From a virus, in IMG/VR virus record IMGVR_UViG_3300010297_000048, positions 1 to 30,531 of that record: a DNA stretch of 30,531 bases; one strand, given 5' to 3'. The notes under the pieces were generated by a model, which was given only the letters and a program-made list of their open reading frames with translations, did no database searches and was not told the origin of the DNA. Both the position numbers and the translations under genes were made by a program. Position 1 is the first letter of the stretch, and every line of letters begins with the position of its first letter. Shown here piece by piece: positions 1 through 5,074 of this stretch.

Positions 1-139
1 AGTAGCGCAAAAGGTCATCCTCTTTGCAACACTGCCGCAGGTTGTAGTCAATCCGCCCCCATCCAGCCTTCAGATTGGGGGTGTCTTTATCGAGAATGTT
101 ACAGAGTTCGATCTTTCCGTTTTTCATTTCGTCTTTCAT
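1..139 (-). CDS. partial small hypothetical protein (N-terminus only)
   Basis: Reading the minus strand from the ATG at 139 gives an open frame of 46 codons that runs off the window's left edge. It begins MKDEMKNGKIELCNILDKD and contains a GWGRIDYNLRQCCKEDD stretch. I do not recognise the family. The start is supported by a promoter (149-177) nearly identical to that of the next gene upstream and by the shared leader ending in ATAAGCACA just before the ATG. A second in-frame ATG at 127 is possible. Base composition is richer in G+C than the late genes on the plus strand. It looks like one of a series of small, separately promoted phage genes of the early or accessory type. Confidence 0.6.
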   Translation of the reverse strand, partial: MKDEMKNGKIELCNILDKDTPNLKAGWGRIDYNLRQCCKEDDLLRY

Positions 140-148
140 TGTGCTTAT

Positions 149-177
149 AGCTTAACCCCGAAACCCCATTCTGTCAA
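149..177 (-). promoter_or_regulatory. sigma70-like promoter of the left-edge gene
   Basis: On the minus strand a perfect -35 box TTGACA (172-177) is followed by a 17-nt spacer and TAAGCT (149-154) as -10. An overlapping TATAAG (144-149) is an alternative. The expected transcript start falls 2-4 nt before the ATG at 139, so the leader would be almost absent. The TGA stop of the upstream gene lies inside the -35 box. The same layout occurs at 351-379. Confidence 0.65.
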
Positions 178-341
178 CCCCCCACTTTGACAAACTTAAC
201 TTGTGAGAAGCGCAACCTCTTCAGCATGACCCACGTTTCAAGGGTCACGATGCAGCCTCTCTTGAGTTCCTTGCCGTCTTTATCCATCAGCACGTATTCA
301 GTTTCGTCGTGCTGTGGGTTGAGGATCTTGTCGTTCTTCAT
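174..341 (-). CDS. small hypothetical protein, 55 aa
   Basis: The minus strand from ATG 341 to TGA 174 encodes 55 residues starting MKNDKILNPQHDETEYVLMD and ending VKFVKVGG. It is charged, has no membrane segment and no motif I recognise. The central part (YVLMDKDGKELKRGCIVTLE) reads like a small beta-rich domain. Support as a real gene comes from the TTGACA promoter with ideal spacing in front of it, the same leader as the next gene, and the compact junction: its stop codon overlaps the -35 box of that gene. Function unknown. Confidence 0.6.
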   Translation of the reverse strand: MKNDKILNPQHDETEYVLMDKDGKELKRGCIVTLETWVMLKRLRFSQVKFVKVGG

Positions 342-350
342 TGTGCTTAT

Positions 351-379
351 AGCTTATATCAAAAACCCCATTCTGTCAA
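351..379 (-). promoter_or_regulatory. sigma70-like promoter of the 55-aa gene
   Basis: TTGACA (374-379, minus strand), a 17-nt spacer and TAAGCT (351-356), with the ATG at 341. The -35 box, the first half of the spacer (GAATGGGGTTT) and the leader (ATAAGCACA) match the promoter at 149-177, while the second half of the spacer differs. Conservation outside the two boxes suggests a duplicated cassette, or a binding site for an additional factor. Confidence 0.65.
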
Positions 380-511
380 CCCCCGCCAAGCGTTTTTCTC
401 ACTTTTTTTATGGGTTCGCAATAAATTCCGCGCCAACCCCGGCACCCCCCCTATTTTCGAAAAAATATTTTTGCTAAATACATCATGCGCGGCGGGGGGT
501 GGTTTTTTTAG

Positions 512-652
512 ATCTACCCATAACATTTTTATCAAATAATAATATTAATAATATCAACAAATATAAACAACAATAAAACACACAACAACAACAACAACCA
601 AACAAAACAAAATATAAAAAAAAATATAAACAAAAATATATTAATTTATTTT
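512..652 (+). other. 141-nt G-free, CAA/AAT-rich tract
   Basis: From 512 to 652 the plus strand has no G. It is built of A, T and scattered C, including runs of ACAACAACA near 581-600. Such a tract would be easily melted and, as RNA, essentially unstructured. It directly abuts the GC-rich repeat array. It could be a DNA unwinding element, a strand-biased replication start or an unstructured leader; nothing in the sequence decides between these. Confidence 0.7.
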
Positions 653-656
653 GCAA

Positions 657-786
657 GCCGCATTCGGCCCAGTGTAGGCCGACATCCGGCCCAGCGTAAG
701 CCGACATCCGGCCCAGCGTAAGCCGACATCCGGCCCAGCGCAAGCCGACATCCGGCCCAGCGCAAGCCGACATCCGGCCCAGCGCA
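657..786 (+). repeat. 22-bp tandem repeat array, 6 units, GC-rich
   Basis: Five near-identical units begin at 678, 700, 722, 744 and 766, preceded by a degenerate unit at 657. The unit is GCCGACATCCGGCCCAGCG followed by TAA or CAA; the last unit is one base short. Each contains a small inverted repeat, GCCG-ACATC-CGGC. Because 22 is not a multiple of three and the flanks are low-complexity, this is not a protein repeat. There are no spacers, so it is not a CRISPR array. The unit length (about two helical turns) and the adjoining A/T-rich tract resemble iterons of replication origins. Confidence 0.8.
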
Positions 787-828
787 GCCCCCCCCCTATT
801 AATCAAAAAAAAATAAAAAAATACCGCG

Positions 829-865
829 CCCCCCTAGGGGCAAAGCCAAAAAAACGCCCCGGGGG
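829..865. terminator. GC-rich hairpin with T-runs on both sides
   Basis: CCCCC (830-834) can pair with GGGGG (861-865), and GGGGC (837-841) with GCCCC (856-860), giving ten GC pairs with a 2-nt bulge and a 14-nt loop. The plus strand continues into TATATTTTTTT. The minus strand continues, after a short GC stretch, into long T runs. It can therefore act as a terminator in either direction, or be part of a structured RNA. No gene ends next to it, so the role is uncertain. Confidence 0.45.
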
Positions 866-980
866 TATATTTTTTTAAATGGTGTGCAACGTTATGTAGC
901 GGCAGAAATTGGCGCATTTGTAGCCAGAAAAAGCATGTGGGAAAAATGCAGAATCCTTATAACTTGTATTGATTCGGCGG

Positions 981-986
981 TATAAT
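981..986 (+). promoter_or_regulatory. -10 box of the HNH gene
   Basis: A perfect TATAAT ends 7 nt before the ATG at 994. A transcript starting at the usual distance would begin at or next to the start codon, giving a leaderless message. I see no convincing -35 box at the right spacing. Confidence 0.45.
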
Positions 987-993
987 ACGCGCA

Positions 994-1758
994 ATGACTC
1001 AACTTGATTTGAATTTTAATGTTGTAAAAAAATGCACAAAATGCAAACAAGACAAAACCGCCGAAGATTTTTGCAAAAATCGGGCATTGTGTAAAGAGTG
1101 CCGAAAAGAGTACAACAAGGCTTACCGCAAGCAAAACGCCGAGAAGATAAAAGAGCGGAGAAAGGCTTACTGCGAGCAAAACGCCGAGAAGATAAAAGAG
1201 CGGAAAAAGGCTTACTACGAGCAAAACGCTGAGAAAATCAACGAGCGGAAAAAGGCTTACCACAAGCAAAACCGCGAGAAAATCAAAGAACAGAGAAAGG
1301 CTTACTACCAGCAAAACCGCGAGAAGGTCAAAGCTTACCAAAAGCAAAACGCCGAGAAGATCAAAGCTTACCGCAAGCAAAACCGCGACAAGATGAGAAT
1401 TTATGAGAGAAATAAACACAAAACAGATATCAATTTTAAATTAAGGGGTAATTTAAGAAATAGAATGCGCCGCGTCCTCAATGGAAAATCGAAATCTAAA
1501 AAGACAATGGATTTAATTGGATGTTCGGCTAACTTTTTAAAAAAACATCTTGAAAATCAATTTCAACCGGGAATGAGTTGGAATAATTATGGAAATCCAA
1601 ATGGGGATCATAGTGAGTGTTGGCACGTTGATCATATTGTTCCTTGCGCGTCTTTTGATCTCAGCGACCCGAAACAACAACAAAAATGTTTTCATTATAC
1701 AAATCTTCAACCTCTTTGGGCAAAAGATAATATGAGTAAGGCCGCAAAAATAAATTAA
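994..1758 (+). CDS. HNH endonuclease with zinc ribbon and KAY-repeat linker
   Basis: This 254-residue protein is probably a free-standing phage HNH nuclease of the homing-endonuclease type. Residues 14-36 form a zinc ribbon (C14-x2-C17, C33-x2-C36). Residues 42-130 are a lysine/glutamate-rich run of imperfect 15-residue repeats of the form KAYxxQNxEKIKERx, probably a long helical DNA-binding linker. The C-terminal part has the HNH core: WHVDHIVP (H211, D213, H214) and YTNLQPLWAKDN (N237). Such proteins nick or cut DNA and often spread themselves between phages. The start at 994 follows TATAAT directly and a strong terminator follows the gene, so it is a self-contained transcription unit, as expected of a mobile gene. 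Confidence 0.85.
   Translation: MTQLDLNFNVVKKCTKCKQDKTAEDFCKNRALCKECRKEYNKAYRKQNAEKIKERRKAYCEQNAEKIKERKKAYYEQNAEKINERKKAYHKQNREKIKEQRKAYYQQNREKVKAYQKQNAEKIKAYRKQNRDKMRIYERNKHKTDINFKLRGNLRNRMRRVLNGKSKSKKTMDLIGCSANFLKKHLENQFQPGMSWNNYGNPNGDHSECWHVDHIVPCASFDLSDPKQQQKCFHYTNLQPLWAKDNMSKAAKIN
1117..1383 (+). repeat. in-frame 45-nt tandem repeats inside the HNH gene
   Basis: Four 45-nt units (1117-1296) encode KAY-xxQNxEKIxERx, followed by shortened units of about 33-36 nt that lack the KERx part. Units remain similar at DNA level, which suggests recent expansion and copy-number change by slippage or recombination. Confidence 0.75.
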
Positions 1759-1781
1759 CAAATTGGAAAACACAAAGCTTT

Positions 1782-1816
1782 CCCGCTTTTCTTCGGAGGA
1801 GCGGGTTTCTTTTTTT
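1782..1816 (+). terminator. Rho-independent terminator after HNH gene
   Basis: CCCGCTTTTC (1782-1791) pairs with GAGGAGCGGG (1796-1805) around a TTCG tetraloop, ten pairs including two G-T pairs, followed by TTTCTTTTTTT. It ends the HNH transcription unit and separates it from the PhoH-like gene. Confidence 0.85.
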
Positions 1817-1835
1817 GGGTATTACCATTATATAA

Positions 1836-1847
1836 GTGTAATATATA
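1836..1847 (+). promoter_or_regulatory. candidate late promoter motif (GTGTAATATATA)
   Basis: GTGTAATATATA lies 19 nt upstream of the PhoH-like start, just after the terminator at 1782-1816, where a new promoter is needed. It is one of six copies of a GTGTAAt/a motif found in intergenic gaps of this window. No -35 box is apparent. Confidence 0.5.
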
Positions 1848-1854
1848 GTGCAAT

Positions 1855-2673
1855 ATGCCAAGAAACAAAATGTCTGGAAAAGGGACAAAAAATGTGCGCC
1901 TGTCAAGGGCTCAGGAAAAAAGAAACACCGAAAAGCTTGTGGGCGAAGATCTTTTGCCGGAAATGTTTTTTCAAAAACCTCCACTTAAAAATCAAATCAA
2001 AATCAAAGAGTTAAAGTGGACTGAAAAGCAGCGCGATTTTTTCAAACTTGCACTTGACGATCAAACGCGAGTTATGTTTTTGAGTGGTCCTGCCGGAACT
2101 TCCAAAACCATTATGGCCGTTTATGCTGGACTTCGACTGCTCAATCAACAAAAAGTGTCGGATATTATGTATTTGAGATCCGCCGTTGAATCAAGCGAGT
2201 CGCGACTTGGATTTTTACCCGGATCGGCAGAAGAAAAACTTGCTTTTTATAATTTACCATTTTTAGATAAACTAGACGAACTCGTTTGCAATGCAAGCGC
2301 AGAAAAGCTTGAAAAAGAAGGGCGAATTTCAATGTTTCCTGTTAACTTTGCCAGAGGAATGAACTGGAATGGAAAATTTATCATTCTCGACGAAGCCCAA
2401 AACAGTTCTTTTAAAGAAATCGTCACAGTTTTGACCCGACTTAGTCACGGCACAAAATGTTTTGTTCTTGGCGATCCAATGCAAACCGACTTGAGAAATG
2501 CCTACGGATCATTCAACGAAGTTTTGAGTGCTTTTTCTGGCGAAGAAAGCCGAGAAAAAGGAATTCATACATTCAAGCTCGACGAAGACGACATTTTAAG
2601 AAGTGAAATAGTAAAATTCATAGTTAAAACAATAAACAAACATCAACAATCAAAAATTAATGTGCCAAATTAA
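1855..2673 (+). CDS. phoH: PhoH-like P-loop ATPase
   Basis: This 272-residue protein belongs to the PhoH-like family, superfamily 1 helicase-type ATPases common in phages. The first 55 residues are a basic, probably flexible extension. The ATPase core shows Walker A GPAGTSKT (78-85), Walker B with DEAQ (IILDEAQN, 176-183) and the GDPMQTDL motif (206-213). Family members bind ATP and probably act on RNA or DNA; the role in phages is not settled. I chose the ATG at 1855 because the GTGTAATATATA motif sits just in front of it; MSGKG at 1870 is an alternative. The N-terminus MPRNK resembles that of the gene at 22797 (MPRKK), which may be coincidence. Confidence 0.9.
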   Translation: MPRNKMSGKGTKNVRLSRAQEKRNTEKLVGEDLLPEMFFQKPPLKNQIKIKELKWTEKQRDFFKLALDDQTRVMFLSGPAGTSKTIMAVYAGLRLLNQQKVSDIMYLRSAVESSESRLGFLPGSAEEKLAFYNLPFLDKLDELVCNASAEKLEKEGRISMFPVNFARGMNWNGKFIILDEAQNSSFKEIVTVLTRLSHGTKCFVLGDPMQTDLRNAYGSFNEVLSAFSGEESREKGIHTFKLDEDDILRSEIVKFIVKTINKHQQSKINVPN

Positions 2674-2709
2674 TATACTAATTTAAAATTTATTATTTAA
2701 TAATTAAAA

Positions 2710-3177
2710 TTGAAATTCGACACACAATTTTATAAAAAAAGATTCAGCCAAAATTTAAAAGCAAGCGGGGCCTTGATTTTTTGTATTTTTGTTTTACAAA
2801 CCTTTTTCTGGAGATTCTACCAAGTAGAAGGCGACAGTATGAGTCCCAGCTACGAAAACAAAGAAAATGTTTTTGCTTCTAAATTGTATTATCGAATTTT
2901 TGATCCGCAACAATTTGACATAGTTATAATCAAAGTCGGCAACGAATCTATTATAAAAAGAGTAATTGCTGGGCCAGAAAGCGAGCTTGGATCATCAAAT
3001 GGAGTTTTAACCATAAACGGCACCAATTATAAAGACATTTTTGGTGAAATTTATTTTTACAAAGGCCCACCCAAAAAATTAGAAAAAAATCAATATTATT
3101 TGACCGGAGACAATCGCAAACAAACAGAAGACTATATTGTCGAGCGAAAACAAATCGCGGCAAAAGTTGTTTTTTAA
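2710..3177 (+). CDS. type I signal peptidase-like protein (S26 family)
   Basis: This 155-residue protein resembles bacterial type I signal peptidase, which cuts leader peptides from exported proteins at the outer face of the cytoplasmic membrane. A hydrophobic segment at about residues 18-37 would anchor the N-terminus. It is followed by the catalytic serine box EGDSMSPSY (S43), the general-base lysine in IIKRVIAGPE (K83) and the LTGDNR box (131-136). The order and spacing fit S26A enzymes; the length is near the minimum. The frame opens with TTG (2710); a stop lies 9 nt upstream and no ATG is available, so a rare start is required. There is no clear ribosome binding site. Signal peptidases are unusual in phages. 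Targets may be phage envelope-acting proteins, but none is visible here. Confidence 0.8.
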   Translation: MKFDTQFYKKRFSQNLKASGALIFCIFVLQTFFWRFYQVEGDSMSPSYENKENVFASKLYYRIFDPQQFDIVIIKVGNESIIKRVIAGPESELGSSNGVLTINGTNYKDIFGEIYFYKGPPKKLEKNQYYLTGDNRKQTEDYIVERKQIAAKVVF

Positions 3178-3187
3178 AAATTAATTT

Positions 3188-3700
3188 TTATTCAAAAAAG
3201 CAAACTTGCTTCAAATCGGTGGCCAATTGTTTTCTTGTGGAAAAATCACTCAAAGAAGCAATCGAAACAATTTTCAACTCGCCGGACGCAACAAAAACAA
3301 AGTGCTTTAAATTTTTGTGTCTTTTTAAAATGGTGCTTTGAAGGTGTTCAACAAATCTTTCAACAAAATATCCGTCTTTTGCCGCGCCAAGATAAAAAAT
3401 GATACAGTCGCCATCGTCGCGATTGATTTCGTCTTGCTTTTCTGCGAAAAAATCAAGAACAGGAAAAGACAAATCATAATTGACTGCTTTATAATAAAAA
3501 AAGTACTCGCCTTCAGAGTAAAAGCAGTTTCCTTGAAAATGATTTATTCTTTGATCAAATTTTATCAATGCTTCCTGCTCGTTGTCTTTTCTTACGCAAA
3601 GAAAGTGTTTGGGATTGTTTTCAGCTAAAAAGTCCTGCAAAAAAGCAAATTCTTTTGTTTTTGTTTCAATATCGTTTTTAAGAAAGTTTTTAAATTTCAT
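3188..3700 (-). CDS. hypothetical protein, 170 aa
   Basis: The protein begins MKFKNFLKNDIETKTKEFAF and I do not recognise it. It is soluble and mixed alpha/beta in look, with hydrophobic strands such as DCIIFYLGA and LKHFVFVAS that suggest a Rossmann-like or nuclease-like core. There are no clear catalytic motifs. It converges with the signal-peptidase-like gene, leaving 10 bp between the stops; an A/T palindrome (AAAAATTAATTTTT) there may help end both transcripts. Together with the 54-aa gene upstream it forms a minus-strand pair inserted in a plus-strand region. Confidence 0.7.
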   Translation of the reverse strand: MKFKNFLKNDIETKTKEFAFLQDFLAENNPKHFLCVRKDNEQEALIKFDQRINHFQGNCFYSEGEYFFYYKAVNYDLSFPVLDFFAEKQDEINRDDGDCIIFYLGAAKDGYFVERFVEHLQSTILKRHKNLKHFVFVASGELKIVSIASLSDFSTRKQLATDLKQVCFFE

Positions 3701-3747
3701 TTTTTTTATATTTTTATCGTTTGGGGAATAAATGAGCTTTTATTATT

Positions 3748-3773
3748 GGATATTTATCATTTAGTAAATATCC
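3748..3773. promoter_or_regulatory. perfect 9-bp inverted repeat, possible operator or attenuator
   Basis: GGATATTTA (3748-3756) and TAAATATCC (3765-3773) form a perfect inverted repeat around an 8-nt gap. It lies between the stop of the 54-aa gene and the start of the 170-aa gene, both minus strand. No T-run follows on either side, so an operator or RNA hairpin between the two genes is more likely than a simple terminator. Confidence 0.5.
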
Positions 3774-3777
3774 CGAG

Positions 3778-3942
3778 CTAAATGCCGCGCTCGTTTTCTT
3801 TTACCATGTCAAATGCAAGATTGTTTATTTTATAAGCTGCCGAGCTAACTTTTTCGTCAGGATGCTCGCAAAGCTCAAAGCTTATTTGCAAAATTTGACG
3901 AAGAACTTCCTCGTTACACTTATTTTTTTTAATTTTTTTCAT
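3778..3942 (-). CDS. small hypothetical protein, 54 aa
   Basis: The minus strand from ATG 3942 to TAG 3778 encodes 54 residues, starting MKKIKKNKCNEEVLRQIL and ending MVKENERGI. The composition is that of a real soluble helical protein (basic N-terminus, then amphipathic helices) and the gene fills an otherwise empty gap. It is divergent from the zinc-ribbon gene; the 33-bp gap carries A/T-rich promoter-like sequence for both directions. I do not recognise a family. Confidence 0.6.
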   Translation of the reverse strand: MKKIKKNKCNEEVLRQILQISFELCEHPDEKVSSAAYKINNLAFDMVKENERGI

Positions 3943-3975
3943 TATATTTATAATAATATGTTGTAATTACTATTT

Positions 3976-4398
3976 ATGAATATTTTTTGTCCGAAATGTG
4001 GAAAGAAATCTGTTGGAGCAGGTAAATTCTGTTCTTATTGCGGAGCGAGCTTAAAATCAACTGGATTAAACATACAGCCAAAGCCAGCGGCAACACAGAC
4101 ACAAACGCAGGCGAAGTCTTCTTTTACACCTTTCTCAAAACCTTTAACCGATAGGCTTCAGCCGGAATACGACAAAGAAGACGGCATAAACGTTCATTAC
4201 TTCGATTCTTCTATGATTCAAGGTTTGGAAGTTGAGTACGATGAATCTCCTTCTGTCAGACCTATTACATTCGGAGAAATGAAAAGCTCATTTGTCCCCT
4301 CACCAACCAGAGAAAAAAGCACTGAAACACTTTCTAAGGAAGAGTTTATGCAACAATGGAAAAAGGAAGCAGGGAACTCTAAATCCTTAGATGATTAA
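3976..4398 (+). CDS. zinc-ribbon protein, possible transcription co-factor
   Basis: This 140-residue protein starts with a compact zinc ribbon, FCPKCGKKSVGAGKFCSYCG (C5, C8, C19, C22). A low-complexity Q/T/P/S linker (about 32-55) and an acidic, probably disordered tail follow, with conserved-looking patches HYFDSSMIQGLEVEYDE and LSKEEFMQQWKKEAG. It overlaps the start of the sigma-like gene by 8 nt in a different frame, so the two are translationally coupled. A role as partner of that sigma factor is inferred from the coupling only. TTGTAATTAC at 3961-3970 is a weak variant of the late motif seen elsewhere. Confidence 0.6.
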   Translation: MNIFCPKCGKKSVGAGKFCSYCGASLKSTGLNIQPKPAATQTQTQAKSSFTPFSKPLTDRLQPEYDKEDGINVHYFDSSMIQGLEVEYDESPSVRPITFGEMKSSFVPSPTREKSTETLSKEEFMQQWKKEAGNSKSLDD

Positions 4399-5074
4399 AA
4401 AGAAAAAAACAAGCTTCGAAAATAATATATCAATTATTGACGAAGAACTAAAGAAAAGAAGGCCGAAGTGGAGCTTGCATTCTATAACTTGGATGGATTA
4501 CGAGGATGTTTGCCAAATTATAAGAATACACATTTATCAAAAATGGGACCAATACGATGAAACAAAACCACTTGAACCTTGGCTAAACAAAATCATATCG
4601 AATCAAATTAAAAACATAATACGCAACAATTATTCTAATTATACAAAACCATGCAGTAAATGCGCTGCTTGTATTGGGGAAGATGATTGTTCTTTATACG
4701 AAAACCAATCTTTTGAATGTCCACTTCTTAGTCATTGGTTAAAAAAGAGAAAATCCGCTTTTGATGTTAGAATGCCTTTGCCAATAGAAAATCATTCTTT
4801 TGAAATTCATTCGATTACAGACGATCAATCAAATCTTTCTGAAAAATTAGAAAACTTCCACGAAAAAGTCAAAGAAATTTTAAAGCCCAATGAATGGAAA
4901 GCTTATAAGCTTCTTTATGTGGATGGAAAAAGCGAAGAAGCCACGGCTAAAGAATTGGGATACAAAACTTCTGAAAAAAATAGAACACCCGGGTACAAGC
5001 AGATAAAAAATGTAACCAAAAAAATTATCTCAAAAATCAAAAAAGAGATTCAAAATGGTACCATAGAAATATGA
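4391..5074 (+). CDS. sigma-70-like factor with an inserted cysteine cluster
   Basis: This 227-residue protein has the layout of a small sigma factor. Residues 32-79 resemble region 2: MDYEDVCQIIRIHIYQKWDQ, then LEPWLNKIISNQIKNIIR. Residues 160-218 resemble region 4, with a helix-turn-helix-like EEATAKELGY and a basic tail. Between them lies an insertion with C88, C91, C94, C100 and C110 (spacing CxxCxxCx5Cx9C), which could bind zinc or an iron-sulfur cluster. It overlaps its neighbours on both sides by a few bases and precedes the packaging genes, a sensible place for a late-gene sigma factor. The candidate target is the GTGTAAT motif. A sigma-like fold is fairly secure; the specificity is inferred. 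Confidence 0.7.
   Translation: MIKKKKTSFENNISIIDEELKKRRPKWSLHSITWMDYEDVCQIIRIHIYQKWDQYDETKPLEPWLNKIISNQIKNIIRNNYSNYTKPCSKCAACIGEDDCSLYENQSFECPLLSHWLKKRKSAFDVRMPLPIENHSFEIHSITDDQSNLSEKLENFHEKVKEILKPNEWKAYKLLYVDGKSEEATAKELGYKTSEKNRTPGYKQIKNVTKKIISKIKKEIQNGTIEI

Larger units (their letters stand above)
342..993. other. gene-free region, about 650 bp, with promoter, G-less tract, repeats and hairpin
   Basis: No convincing gene is present on either strand between the 55-aa gene and the HNH gene. The stretch holds the minus-strand promoter at 351-379, C/G-run-rich sequence around 380-510, a 141-nt tract with no G (512-652), a 22-bp tandem repeat array (657-786), a GC-rich hairpin flanked by T/A runs (829-865) and the -10 box of the HNH gene (981-986). 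It also separates leftward from rightward transcription. The combination is compatible with a replication origin or another cis-acting control region. That role is inferred, not shown. Confidence 0.6.

Noticed and set aside
483-521. 12-codon minus-strand frame MGRSKKTTPRRA
   Set aside because: It looks like a protein start, but stops after 12 codons and has no promoter pattern like its neighbours.
187-539. plus-strand reading frames over the left-edge small genes
   Set aside because: They lie antisense to the minus-strand gene at 174-341 and its promoter and run into low-complexity DNA; the minus-strand reading is supported by two matching promoters.
657-786. CRISPR-like array
   Set aside because: Repeats follow one another with no spacers, are only 22 bp and have no cas genes nearby.
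483-806. 107-codon minus-strand reading frame
   Set aside because: It only translates the 22-bp repeats and the low-complexity tract (runs of Cys, Tyr, Leu); it has no promoter or ribosome site and no protein-like composition.
892-1419. 175-codon minus-strand frame opposite the HNH gene
   Set aside because: Antisense shadow of the KAY repeats; gives hydrophobic Leu/Val repeats without any support, while the plus strand encodes a recognisable nuclease.
1763-2014. 83-codon plus-strand frame across the terminator and PhoH start
   Set aside because: It spans a strong terminator and is out of frame with the recognisable PhoH protein.
3930-3960. TATAAATA (T4 late promoter consensus) upstream of the 54-aa minus-strand gene
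   Set aside because: The gap is almost pure A/T, so an 8-mer of this kind is expected by chance; it is not repeated elsewhere upstream of genes.
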